From contig CM074179.1 in the NCBI GenBank assembly GCA_037179385.1, positions 7,068,001 to 7,132,000 on the forward strand: DNA of 64,000 nt. The letters are read 5' to 3'. A program made the position numbers and the translations under genes. Each line of letters opens with the position of its first letter. The first letter of the stretch is position 1. The stretch comes from Holothuria scabra (taxonomy: Eukaryota; Echinodermata; Holothuroidea; Aspidochirotida; Holothuriidae). The notes beneath the pieces are model-generated. The model was given only the letters and a program-made list of their open reading frames with translations, was not told the DNA's origin and did no database searches. Shown here piece by piece: positions 47,318 through 60,400 of the stretch.

Positions 47318-49549
47318 AAATTGGTATTGTGATAGGGTTTGGAGGACATGATGTGGAATATTTTTGTTTTCCTTACAAGACAGAGGTGAAAAGCTGCCAG
47401 AATATGACTCTCTTTGTTGAATTTGACCACTTCAGATAGTTATGCATTTTAAAAATATTCAAGACTTTTCTGGCAAAATTTGTCAGAATTAAATATTCTT
47501 GTAAGAAGAAAGGCAGCTCAGGCAGTCATGTGGAAACTTGACACTTGATAATTTTCAGTTTATAGGATCTCACTGTCAGTGAGGGTTTGTAAAATATGTC
47601 CATGGCGTCCAAGCTACTGTAGAAGATGTGTTACCTTTCCATGTTTTATAGGCCTAAACTACACAGTTTAACCATGGTACAGGGCAGCCTAAGGGCTAGG
47701 CTAGGCTATCTAACATTAAAAATGTAAAATTATGATAAAATAAGACAAGTATGATACTGTAAGCCTTTAAATCACATACAGTGCTAGTATGAAAATTATT
47801 TTCTAGCCCAAATTTTGTGAGGGTGGACACTGACAGCATACTGTAAGTGGAACCTTGTTTATTCATAGCACCATGTTCTAAGCCTAAAAATGATAAAGAA
47901 ACTAATTATTTTTGGTCATTGCTTCCCTCCATGATAATGTAGAGTTCCTTTTCTTCTTTCTAGCCCACTTATCAATTGCAACCCTGCCATCCCCCCTGGC
48001 CCAGGGGTGATCAGGTTTTGGCCAAGAACTTTAATTTTGAAACTGGTAAATCCCTGGGCAGAGCCTGGCTATATATGTGCTGGGTGGGGGTGAACCGGCC
48101 CCCTGCCAAGTCCCCACAACTGAATGTCATGACAGTCCTGACATGATGCCTTGCATCTGCGAATTATCAAATTATCAATTTTCGTGTTCTGTTTACTTTC
48201 TATTGGTTATTTTATATAGATTAATACAGTTTTTTTTATAGTGGCACACACAATAGCATCTAGGATAACACCTGTAAGTTTCAATTTATGCAAACGACGA
48301 GCTGTGGCGTTGTCAGTTACAGACTTAAAAGTTAGCCTTTGGACTACATTTCAAGGGCCTGTGAAAACTGGACTAAAAAGTTAGCCATACATTTCAATGA
48401 ATGCTGTAGAGCACTGGGCACAAAACCAACGTGCCACAAATACAGTACTGTATGATATAGTAATGGAATGGAGCAACTACTGTATTTTCCATGCTTCATG
48501 ACATTATGAATAATAATGCTTCTGAAACACTAGGTCAGTGTTTATTCTTTGCAGTCAGGTGACTACTAATTTCACTGTGTAATGTTAGGCAAAATTTTGA
48601 CAAGTTTGGGTGGTGTAAATTCAGTTTTTAGACATGCTGTTTAAACACTGTGTGTTTGCATGGGTAGTTCTGCAGCAATTTTGGAGAAAGATTCCATGCA
48701 CCTGTGACATCCCTAGTAACAGATCCAAAAGGCATGCATTGAGACAGCCAAAACTTCATAGACGGCCAAATTTACAAGGAATGACTTTTGAGACGGGCAA
48801 CAAAAATTGATGGCCAAAAAATATTAGTGGCGTAAAAATAAAACAAAAACAAGTTTAGTCACATGCTCAATTGAACTATGAAACAAACAAAAGCAGCACA
48901 TTACAAATTTTTTATATTTGTTTAATGAGGCAGTTTTCTGCAAAATAAATCACACTGACCTAAGCGGCTGGACTCCCTGTGAGCCCAGACAGTATTGTTG
49001 AAGCCACCCTAGGTTATGCTCGTACAGGCTGCAGATGTGAGAACCCCAAATTTCTACAGGTTCAGAGACGGAAAATTTGATCATTTACCCAATGTTTTTC
49101 AAATTGTGCTTAATCTTTCTTTTTCAGTGAAACATGCATAAAAATTACATTCCGTAAATTAGAGATATGTTTTGCCCTCATGCTTGTGTCATTCCTGGTG
49201 ATGTTTACGGTACCACGGGGAGAAGCATTTATAAAGTTTAAGTCACAATATTTTAGCTCTGTATTTCATACCAAAGTTGTAGGCTGTGATTAGTGGGAAC
49301 CAGATCAGGAAAAAAGTCAAGGACACTCTTTTCTTTAATTTTCATGTGTTCATCACCATAACACTAGTACTTGATTATTACATGAAAAGGAGTAAATACA
49401 GTATACTGTATGTTTGATATCTCAAAATATAAATTAGAGAAAGGTTGAATCAATATTTTTTTACTTACCATATTTTTGTGTTACAATTTTAACAACCTGC
49501 AGACATACAGTAGTTTTGGCCTTTGGTACATACAGTATGTTGAAAAGGG

Positions 49550-49610
49550 CTTGGCTTCCAGGGGCTTTGCTCCCTGGGCCCACCAGGGTGTCTAAGGCAG
49601 GCCCTGGAGA
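49550..49610 (-). repeat. Diverged GGGGCGAAGCCCC-family relic
   Basis: CCAGGGGCTTTGCTCCCTGG, then GCCCACCAGGG, is the inverse-orientation form of the motif at 9350 and 19770. Confidence 0.35.
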
Positions 49611-50521
49611 GCAGGCTATTTTGCTTCGCACTTGCACTTACCCCTAAGGTGCCAGTAGGAGGATGGTGTGCATGGCAAAGACTTAGAGTGGGACTCCCTA
49701 TTTTGAATTTCTGGCTGCAGGCCTGGATACAGGGTATTGTTTGTGTGTGGTTGTAGTAGAGATCCCAAAATTGGCAGGACCCCAAGTTTGTCCCCTCTCT
49801 TAAAAATTACCAGCTATCACTGTAACAACATTACTGTAGCAAACCTAACTGTTTTGAACCCATCCAGGATTTTATTTTTCATGATAATAAATCCATGTCA
49901 GGTTAGTGCATACCTTAATATGATTATTCTTCAAGATTTTTCTAATTGAATCCTAGGCTACCATTACGTGTATGTTTCCCATTTGAAAAGATACTCCCAA
50001 AATACAATGAGAATTACCTTTCTATGGTGTACACTGTCCCTACTACAGTACATACTACTTCTTACAACTTGAGTAAATCATGCTGAGTGCACAACCTATT
50101 CTATTTGGTTATTTCACTTTGTTTGTAACTTGACCAAATTTTCCATCTTTCCTAGGCAGGATAGGTCAACAAGTGAAACAAGTTTTGCATGATACTGTAT
50201 CAGTGCATGGCAGGCTCACAAATGCTTTTCTGGCATAGTGGGGCCATTACTCAACACATCCATGCTTACCTTTTGATACAAGGATAAGCTTGCTACTTGT
50301 ATATCTGTATGTAACTGCAAAGTCAATGAAAATAGTTGCACACTACACATATGGCATATATTCCACTATTGGATTGAGGGCCATTCATGACTGACATTGA
50401 GGAAAATTTTGGGTCAAATTTAGTTTTCTCTGACTAATTTCTGAATTGTAGTATGGTATGGGAACTGTTGGTAGCAATATCCATCAGTTACTAAATCTTT
50501 GGAAAAGGCAAACAGGAAAGC

Positions 50522-50563
50522 CTAGGCTAGGCCTAAATGGGTTTGGATTTAGGCCTAGCCTAG
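50522..50563. repeat. Perfect 17-bp-stem palindrome built on TAGGCCTA-type words
   Basis: CTAGGCTAGGCCTAAAT (50522-50538) and ATTTAGGCCTAGCCTAG (50547-50563) are exact complements around an 8-bp loop. Confidence 0.85.
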
Positions 50564-52269
50564 CCCTTGAACAGGACCCAGCATTACGTTCCTATGCTAT
50601 ACACTTCATATCTGGGCCCTTGCCCGCTATACACAAAAACACAGCTTATTTACCTACTCAAGCGTGAGTAGGCATCCCTCACGTCCCCAAAAAGATACCC
50701 TTTCTCACCAAACTTTCCACAGATGATCTTTGTCATCACATTCACCTTCCACACAAGTCTGTTAACGAAATAAGACCTTTAAAAGGGAAATTTTGGCTGG
50801 ATAATTCTGCGAGTAACATTAAGCCTATGCAATGTAATTTTTCAGTCGAAGAAGTCAGTGTTTGTCATGTGATCTCATATAAAACGAGAAGCCTACGCAG
50901 TGACTGTACAATTTCGTAATGTATAGAGGGCTTACTATATGAAGTACAAGTATTGACTAGCAGCGCTTTCTAATTGGTCTTCGATAGCTTGTCGAGCGGA
51001 TGTCCTTCCCATCATGCAACACAGTAGCAGACGATCAAGATGTCGATGTTACTGCGAAGGATGGCACCACATTTTTCCTGCCTTTTGCTATGAATTTACT
51101 GGTATTAAACATTCCAGAAGGTATAAGTGGTTTTTAAGAATGCTCAAAATCATTTTTGATAATTCAAATCTGTTCTATGAATCATACCATCGTAATTAGA
51201 GCTCAGTTTGTTGTTTTGGCTTAAAACGTTGTTACCTTTGTACATGTAGGCCAGTGACCGTAGTAAGGAGTGACTACAAGGAGCGGATTATACGGTCACG
51301 TTCAGTGACTAGCCTAGCCTAGCCTATCTCATTCTGTATAGGCCTAGAAGCTTTGCAAAAATTAGGAGGACCATTCATAGTCCAACCATTATGTAGACGG
51401 TCCCAGGCTTAAATTTTATTTGGACCATTTGCAAAAACACATTGAACTGTAATGGTCTTGAATGGTTCTTGTTTTCAATGGCTGGGCCTAGGCCTAACCC
51501 CCATAGACCTTATGCCAATTAAATAGAGGGTGCTTCAAAACTGCAACATGGGAAGGATTATTCCATGTATGGGACCACAGAAGTGAATCGTCACCATGGA
51601 GAAGGCCAATGGTCACAATGCTGATTGGGAACTGTGTTGGAATAATCCTTCCCAGAGTGCAATAGTACAGCTAACTGGCATAAGCCTTTGGTCTTAGGCC
51701 TAGCCTAGGCTAGGCCTATATGGTGTCAACTAGTCATGAACATGCAAATTGTAATCTCAACTGGTTTTAAATGGAAATAAATTGTTTAGAATGGAAACTA
51801 TCCAAAAACACAGTCCAAACCACTTGGAACCGGAATGGGTTCTGTCAAATGGAATTTAACCCTGGACCTTGGGTAGGCGCCTAGGCGGTTCAATCATCGT
51901 GCAACCAGTAGCCTACTTACATAATATTCAGTGAGATGTGGACTCTAAACAGGCTAGTACAGACTACAGTTTAGACAGTACAATTTTGGGTCAAGTGTTG
52001 AAGAAAAATACCCACGCCAACAAGATCTAACTGTACATAAAATATCAAAATATGATTCAAATATGCTACACGTAACCTACAAGTATAAAATGATCCCGAC
52101 TGGACATTGGTGCCAGGTAAAGCATGTAGATATTAGAAGAATAGGCCTACGTATTTGATGCATGAACCCCGTCTCGTCCAAGTTGTCATCAACATCAATG
52201 GGAATGAGGGCGTGCTTCGCATTTATGTTTTCCCGAAAATTATCATGTCAGAGAGGCTGCGTCAGTAAC

Positions 52270-53108
52270 GGCCCTGTGGCCCCTGTCACACTATTCCGGG
52301 AAAGCACTGCGTGCAAGTTCCGAGTGACAATTTTAGCTGCCGCAGGTCCCCGCATTTAGCACGGACCTGACAGTATCTCGCCCGGATATTGCCCGTACTT
52401 GGTGGTAGGTGCGCAGGCAAGTCCGAGTTGCCCGCAGCCAAGTTTTGAACATGCTCAAAACTTGTTCAGGGTAAATTGCGTGAGTTTGCCCGCAGAGGTT
52501 CCCGCAGAACACCCGTAGGGGCCCGTAGCGGCCGCAAGTCACAAGCAGTTAACCCGCTTTAAGAAAGTAGGTTGGCCGGGGAGCTGTGACAATTTCGCGA
52601 AAACGCGTGTCAGATGCGAGCACGGAGCGTGCGTTTTGCTGGCAAGGAACCGTCGGTGTTGGTACTGCCAATCTGCGTGTATGGAGCGAGGTATACGAAG
52701 AAAGTGAGGGCATGTTGCGGGCAAATTACTGCCTTCCTGATGGTAATCTGAGGGCTTGCTTGCAAGTTGCTGGCGTTCTGCGACTACCTGATCTGCCTTT
52801 ATATGCCCGCAATCTCCACGCGTTAACCTCGCAGGCAAATCCCATGCAGGTGACACATAACCTGCACGCAGGTAACCCGCAATGTCCGTATGTGTCCCTA
52901 AGCCTAAATGGAACTCTCACGCGTGTAACATGCATGTCACACGGAGAACACGCAAGATCCACGCAGGTATCACGCATCCAGCACGCAAGTTCCAAGTGAA
53001 ATTAACCCAAATATTGGCCTGCCGCAGAAATTTTCCTGCGTGCAACAAAATCCGTGCCCGCAACAAGCCCCTGTAGCCAGCTGCTTGGAATAACAGTGTG
53101 ACAGGGCC
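52270..53108. mobile_element. Candidate TIR element rich in CCCGCA words
   Basis: The left end is GGCCCTGTGGCCCCTGTCAC and the reverse complement of the right end is GGCCCTGTCACACTGTTATT, sharing GGCCCTGT and CTGTCACACT. The interior is unusually GC- and CpG-rich, with many copies of CGCAGGTAA/CCCGCAA-like words in both orientations. No target duplication was established. It resembles non-autonomous DNA transposons, and an autonomous source is not visible. Confidence 0.55.
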
Positions 53109-53158
53109 TTTAAGTTCTTTCATCTTGAGTTCTGTGCTTACGTTATATCTGTTTGTTA

Positions 53159-53260
53159 GGTTCAGTTTCTAACCATGACCAATTGGTTTCAGTCGGTCCG
53201 GCTAGTTCCCAGCTCTGGCTCACTGCCTTGTTTTCCCTACTCCATTGATTGTGTTGGGCA
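53159..53260 (-). repeat. SINE tail copy 5
   Basis: On the minus strand: AATGGAGTAGGGAAAACAAG, GCAGTGAGCC, then CTGAAACCAATTGGT and GGTTAGAAACTGAA. It matches the copy at 30487-30724. Confidence 0.6.
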
Positions 53261-54410
53261 GTGGAGGAATCTGAAGGGAGGAGGAAGGGCCCTCCCCTTT
53301 GAATTTTTTTGGGGGGCTTTTTCAAAGGCTCCTGGACGCAACATGGTGCAATTTTTTTTACTTAGACAAGAGAACTATCTTGCAGTTTTAATTGTGGTTG
53401 TTAAATGGGGATAAAACTGAACATTATGTGTCTTTACATGCAATCTAATGCCATGCACGCTACCTTTTGAAGTAAAATTTGTTTTCATACTGACATAGTA
53501 TTTTTATGAGCCAAAATAAATAAACATCAGTGATCGGCAAAGGCGTACGGGAGCATTTCAGTTTCCGTCAGTTCCGTGCACTTTCCACCATCAGTTGGCG
53601 GGAAGTGCACAGAAAATTTCGAAAATTCGGCCATCAAATGGCCGGAATTTCCAAGACTTAAACGTAGAATCTTAAGCAGACGCTTTTTGTCATTTGCAAT
53701 AAAAATTGGTTCACTTTAAAATACAATTTCGCAAACTGCAGAGCGATCAAAAAGTAATTGAAAATATTTCGACCCGAAAGGTATTTTACCCGAAAAACTT
53801 CTAAGAGAAGCACCATGCACTTTTTGTTGGTGCGGAGTGTTGCTGTAGTTCTGTTCTTATGGAATCGATATCAGCCTTCTTCCCTGGCCTTTTGGGTATA
53901 GGCCTACCATCATTACAGTTAGCCATAGTTTGCCATCATTCAAAAGATTTTACGAGTAAAATTATATATACAGTCGAGTGTTCGGGCAGTCATATAGACA
54001 ATTTCATCAGTTCAACGGATCTTATATTTAGCCAAGAATCACAATAGAGCAACTTTAGCATATTTTCAATTCCGTTGTATAATTTTCCCTCAAAAAGATT
54101 CCTGATCATCAAGAGCAGCGATTCTTTGAAAGTGGGGGGGGGGGGGTATAGTCGATGTCACTATCTTCTAAGCGCAGCTCCCACCATTAGTTGGACTGGA
54201 GCGTACAAAGAAATCACCGAGAGAGATCACTGGAAATGACCCTTTCCGGGTTATCTACTACGTGATATCATAGCAGCTTTCAGAAGCGCATTTTCATAAA
54301 AAGGTAGAAAGGCCTATCGTAAAAAGTATAGAAAAGTTAATGTTGTCCAATAGCCTTAAAAGGGGGGGGGGGGGTGAAGTTTCTGAATCGGGTGAAAAAA
54401 AATCAAGGAG
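53261..54410. other. Intergenic repeats, no gene seen
   Basis: It starts with a CAGTGGAGGAATCTGAAGGG-type end at about 53260. A block at 53437-53480 is shared with 5786-5850. An imperfect hairpin, GTGCACTTTCC with GGGAAGTGCAC, lies at about 53576-53610. G-runs occur at about 54134 and 54362. Confidence 0.45.
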
Positions 54411-55131
54411 CAGTTGCGTATCTAGACATTTTTCCGGGGGGGGGAGTACCCAAATTTTCCGATTTTTTTTTATTTTAGTGTGAACGCCATCTCTCTGGGG
54501 ACGGGATTTGCGGCTCACCAATTGCGCCAAAATTTCTGGCTTTAATCAGAAAAGTTTTGAAAATGTGGAGCTTGTATTGGAAACAATGGATTCTAGGTTC
54601 CCTATATAAGGAAATGTGAAAATTTCTGGATAACTGAAGAATCTATATTTCTTATTGGCAAGTCTGAGATTGCACACTCAGCTACCAAAGATCGTTATAT
54701 TGTTGCTACACAGTGCTGTCTAAGGTCTACAAATTGAGGCTGTTCGACGACATGTAGTCAATTAGCATATATTATAGGAAATTTGGAATTAAATGATAGA
54801 AAAATTCATGAAAATAGCACTGTAGTTTCCGATATCACTCAATGATCTGGTGATTTTGTCATTTCCAGAGTTAAGAAAAGTTTACCAAACTGAAGTTTAT
54901 GAGGGAACACGACTGTACGCTGCAACTGAAAAATTTTGGGCGCAAATCGCGCCGCTAATTTCTCATTTTTTACACAAATAGTTACAAGAATGGAGCTTTT
55001 ACTGGAGAGAATTCGGAATTTTATGAAAGACTGTAGATGACGGAAGTCACGAATGGCATATTTACGAATTTTCCCTTTTTAGAGCATGCAATGCGTCAAC
55101 CGCCCCCTGTCACCCTGTAAATACGCCACTG
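54411..55131. mobile_element. hAT-like element, eroded 8-bp TSD
   Basis: The ends are CAGTTGCGTATCTAGA and, as reverse complement of the right, CAGTGGCGTATTTACA. The flanks TCAAGGAG and TCATTGAG match at 6 of 8. The 721-bp interior carries GAAGAATCTATATTTC- and GGAATTAAATG-type words also seen at about 6620-6840 and 10100, so a family of related elements exists. Confidence 0.55.
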
Positions 55132-57240
55132 TCATTGAGTATCATCGATTTCTTAATATTGTAAATCTCCCATTTCAATAGCAATTTTTAGTATTTTTAA
55201 GGCATGTAGGTGCATATCCGATATCTCAAGTTTCTTGTCGACACTCCTCGGACTCTTTATAGTTGTATAATGAATCAATATATGATAATAAAGGCCTAAA
55301 TATGAAGTAATTGTTTATAATCATCAGTCATTTTCTGAATAAGAGTATTCTTAATGATGTCCTTAATATTTAGTAATTGTTTATGACCATCATTTTCTGA
55401 ATTAAATAGTTTTGACATTTTTTTAAATGAGACTGAAAGAAAGTCGATAAAACTGAATCGAAAGGAATTAAAATAATACCAATGAAGTAAAACTGATGAA
55501 GTAAAAATCAGAACCGAGTGGAGCAGCTATACACGGGGGTATGATAAAACTTATCTGGAGCATCAGAAGAAACCCAAGTTGTAACAGAATTAAATCTTTC
55601 AGAAAAAAATAAAATATACAGCGCTTCCGGCAATCATGAAAAAAGTCTTTTGCAATGTTCATATCATTTAAATATTATATATTTTTCCACTGCATGTAAA
55701 ATTCATCTTAAAATATGCATGTCAGAAATAGATACCAATCTTACCGTAATTACCTTCTATTTCAAGCAGAGAAGTCAACTTATAGCTGATTACTTTCGAA
55801 GGTGATAGGCGATTGAGGGTACTGGTGCATATGAGTTATAATGTTCCTGTTTCAGTTACTTCGTGGGAGGGCGTACAGAACTGTTAAGCCACATTCATGT
55901 AAACGGTTTTATGTTACATTTTAAAACGTGGATTTTTGTAATCTTTAAGTTTTCCGTTCTATTAAAGACGTTTTTATAACAGTATTCTAAACTTTTACAG
56001 TAGTTTGCGAATCTGAAAGTTTGTTTTGGGGCAATATAGTGCACAGTATATCCCCCATCCAATTTCATGGGGAATGTGTCCCCCTATCTCCACAGGATCG
56101 CCGCCAATGCAGATCATTTCATATAATCAATCATTGATACATCAGTATGTGGTAAGTTTCTGATCTTTTAGCAAGTTGCTGATTTTTTAATCTCAATTGA
56201 AAGCTTACAAGAAAGACTATTTTAAAGACTCTCCTTATTATTATGAAAATAAAGTCTCTATCTCAGGAGTCACAATTTTTCAAAATTTAATGTATCGTGA
56301 AGAATTAAGGTTAGGTTTACTTGGATTAGGGACATTTGGCCTGTTCTTCATATCCTGGTTACATAATTGCAAAATAGTGGTGGAAGAGATGGATGTCATT
56401 TTGGGATTATAGGGGCGTGGCCTTTATTCAAGAAGTCGATTCGTTCTTTGGACTGATTTTACCGTCATTCGCGATGGGACTAAATACACTGGTGGCTTAG
56501 GTAGTTGCAATGGGATAAATACAGATGACGGATGTTACTGTTACAAACTGTATATATGTCAGCTACTTGATAAAACTCGTTGATAGTTCTTCCACACGGT
56601 AGAGAGTGTTATAGCTGGAAAGTAAAAATGGGTGTGGCGCAATCCACCTACAATATAGCTGAACTTTCTATGCGCTGGGAAGCTACGGTATCCGATATCC
56701 GCGAAACCATGAAATGTACACCTCCGCCGTGTTCAAGGACTCCGATTTATCGATTTTATACCGATTACGCAGTGCTTGCTGGCAAAAATCAGTTCAAATA
56801 ACGGACCGAGAAACAAGGCAGAAAAGATCTGATAAGTAAAGATAAAAAACAGCTTTTTCAATTTGACCTAAGGTTTAGTTGTTTAACTTTATTCTTTTGC
56901 GTCAAGAGTAATGCCGTAAAGTAATCGTTGTCTCATTTGCTCAGACTCTCAAGTAAACAGGAAAATGCAAGTTATCTATACTCATCACTGTAGGCCTACA
57001 TAAAGTTAACACACAACATCAGCCTGCTGTCCGTGAGTAGGGTTACTTTTTATCAACTACAAGAAATATTCGAGGTTAACCATTAACATACAGCATACGC
57101 ACGAACTGCAAACGTAATACAAGAATTAACATTCATCAAAGCATCGTACTATGGTTTCAAGAGAGCGTCATGGAAGAGTATGCTCCGCAGGCAACGAAAC
57201 CTGTGCCAGAGTCTGTGAGACCAGCCTCCCAGTTATCTCT
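55132..57240. other. Intergenic, upstream of the beta-lactamase-like gene
   Basis: No coding exon was recognised. AT-rich, with no clear repeats. Confidence 0.45.
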
Positions 57241-57246
57241 TATATA
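57241..57246 (+). promoter_or_regulatory. Possible TATA box of the beta-lactamase-like gene
   Basis: TATATA lies 72 bp upstream of the ATG at 57318, which would put transcription start near 57270. Position is the only evidence. Confidence 0.3.
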
Positions 57247-57317
57247 CCGTACCATCTCTTTTGTAAGCTATAGTAAAACATATGGTATGTGTCTAGTGTT
57301 CAAGCCGCTACCTTGCA

Positions 57318-57466
57318 ATGTCTCTTCTTAGCCAAGCACTGCTGGTAGCTTTGACAGCTTTCGCTGTTGGTGTTATTATTCCGATCTATTTGAAGCCTTC
57401 GTATCCAGTGCCCGAGGTATTCGGTACGGTGGCCCCGGAATTTGAGGAAGTCAGAGAAGTGTTCCG
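57318..57466 (+). CDS. Beta-lactamase-like gene exon 1
   Basis: It encodes MSLLSQALLVALTAFAVGVI through EEVREVF plus two bases of an Arg codon. The donor is GTAAGT. The start is the first ATG after the putative TATA box and begins a hydrophobic segment. Confidence 0.9.
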
Positions 57467-60400
57467 GTAAGTCGACGGACGACTTCTTGGTACATTCACC
57501 ATTGGGCACCATCTTTTAAGTTAGCATAGTTACCGCCGGTCGACTATAGTGAATGTTGCCCACCGATTGCTGCTAAGCTATGTCCACCTTTTGTTACTAC
57601 TCTACGGTGTTGCCAACTGATTCCCCAGTTAATCACTATTTTTTCACTGAATCTTACCGTTACCTTAAGACCCCGGCCCTGATTACATTGCCCGTCCCTT
57701 TTCTAAACCCAATGTTCCCTTAGATACCCTCGAAGAAAGAAATTTAGCTATAAAACGTACGCTTGTTTTGAACCGACTTTGTAAATATTTTTAGCTATTA
57801 GACGTTAAACGTTTTGCAACTAAACGTGTACAAAATTGTTTAGGAATCAAACATGCACTGGGCGTGCTACACCGGGTGCAGGGGGGAGGCAATCGCCCTC
57901 CCGATTTAGGCGAAAAAAATTTGATCCATTTCTGCAAAAAATGAGGAAAACATGATAAATGGTGCCATTATTCGGGAAAATTGCTCTTGTGCCTCACAAA
58001 AATTACCCTCGTGTGCCTATGCAAACATATGCGCATGTGTCTTTAGCATCCAACGTGTTTGCAAGGTGTGGAAAAAGTGTTTAGAAAAACGTTTAAAGGC
58101 AGTCATTCGTCACCCTAAACTACAGTTTCAGTATACATATATCAAAACTCTCAATTGGTACAGCTCTTTGATTGGCATTACATTCAAACAATGCATCATA
58201 GCTAAATTACACAGCATGGGCACTGAGAGTGTCTTGACTACACATTATGGACTTGTATTGCCACTGGGACAAGCAATGAAGCAATAAACTAGGATTGTGT
58301 CTGGATAAAGATGAGTTTTAGATATATGTGGGAGGGGCTAGAAGTAAGTAGGTTGGGAGAATTGGAACTGTTTGGGATGATGAAAATATGCCTTTAATGC
58401 CTGTATAGACACCTTTTGAGTAGGTTTTAATGAATAGATGAAACTGGCAGGATACCTTTTCCAGCTTTAATTACAAATATTGTCGATGCATCTCGTGCTT
58501 GTTCAAATTATAATCACAAGTTACTTAATAAACAAATATTTGTTTGTTGTTGCATACATTCAGGAAAAATTATGAAGACGGCTGGGACAATCCGGAGGCA
58601 GGATCTGCATTCTCGGTCTATCACAAAGGTGAAAAGGTCGTTGACCTCTGGGCAGGATACGCTGATGTTGAGGCCAAAAGACTTTGGAAAGAAGACACTA
58701 TGACAATAATTTTCTCAACGACCAAAGGTAAACGCATTTTGCTTTTCGCTGCATTTTCGTTGTGGTAACAAAAGAAAACAAACCATAGACTGGTGTAATC
58801 TGATTTTTTCATGCTGTTGCGTTGAATATTTAAAGGCGTATTTTCATCACCCCAAGCAGTTCCAATTCTTCCAACCTTCTTACTTCTAGCCCCTCCCACA
58901 TTTATCTAAAACTCATCTTTATCCAGACACAATCCTAGTTTATTGCTTCATGGCTTGTCCCAGTGGCCATACAAGTCCATAAAGTGTAATCAAGACACTC
59001 TCAGTGCCCATGCTGTGTAATTTAGCTATGATCGATGCATTGTTTGAATGTGATGCCAATCAAAGAGCTGTGCCAATTGAGAGTTTTGATATATGTATAC
59101 CGAAAGTGTAGTTTAGGGTGACGAATAACTGCCTTTAAATATGTATACTTTTATCGCTGTTTCGATTGCACAATGAGGGGCGTTTAAATCAGTTGTTTGA
59201 ATATGTCCGTGCTGAATCTATGGAGAGCTATCATTCATTTTTCGATTTCGGAACATGCAAATTAAGGCAATAACCTTTAACGGAAGATGACATATGGACA
59301 AGAAACTGTAGAATGTTAATAACACATTCACTCTTAAAATCATCAAGTCAAATGTATGGGCACGAACTGGAATCTTGTCAAATATTTGAAAAGATTCGTT
59401 TCAAAATTGACTAGAAATGGCCCCAAAATGAAACTATTGGTATCATTTATGAGTCGAATGTAGTTAACGATTTGACAAAATTGCGCTTCGTGCCCCAATG
59501 GATTAGCGTCTTCTCAAATTTGACTAGAAATTTTTAAAAGTGTAGTGCTGTAATAACCTAATCAAACGAATTGATTTGTTTAATATTGTATCTAGCTAAA
59601 TCAGTGATGTATTGTTATTGCTCGGTGTTGTGACAATGATGCGTAATGATTTTTAATCTCCAGCCATTGCACACAGTTAAAGGGGGGGGGGGGCATTCTC
59701 TAGTTTAGATTAGTGTCTGTTCAGTTTCAAGATTGGGTCATGAGAGTCATGGGACAATTTTCTCACTTAATTGTGAAATTTAGGAGAGTAACTCATATTT
59801 TACCTTAATAAGCGCAAAATAAAAATTCTGAAATATCAAGGCAGATAATCGAAAGTACACTCTAAAATCAAAAGAGTGAACTTAGTCACTCTTTGATCGA
59901 GTGAAAAGTGTAAATTCACTCCATTAGAGTGATAATTCACTCCAAGAGGAGGGAAATTCCCTCCAAAAAGAGTGAAGTTCGCTCCAAAAAAGTGAAATTC
60001 ACTAGAGGAAGAGGGAAAATTCACTCTTCCACGAGTGCCTGCAATGATCGCTCTTTTTTTAAAGAGCGATCACTGTGGGCACTCCATCAAGAGTGAAACT
60101 TCACTCTTTTTGGAGGGAACTTCACTCCTTTTTGGAGGGAACTTCACTCCTTTTTGGAGGGAACTTCACTCCTCTTGGAGTAAATTATCACTCTTATGGA
60201 GTGTATTTATACTTTTCACTCGATCAAAGAGTGACTAAGTTCACTCTTTTGATTTTAGAGTGTAAAAAAGAAGAAACATGTTGTTTTTTCTAAATAAGTC
60301 TGGTGCCACAGCTCTTGTCCTTTAAACTTTTCAAAAGTATCCTTAAATTAAGGTTACATCACTGCTTGGAAAATAAATGAACTTAATAAAAAATTTAAAA

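Larger units (their letters stand above)
46480..52269. other. Intergenic or 5' intron region, no coding exon seen
   Basis: The zinc-finger gene's untranslated 5' exon(s) should lie somewhere here, but none could be fixed. It contains a tandem duplication (46995-47317), a GGGGCTTTGCTCCC relic near 49560-49580 and a 17-bp-stem palindrome (50522-50563). Base composition is AT-rich with many poly-T/A runs. Confidence 0.5.
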
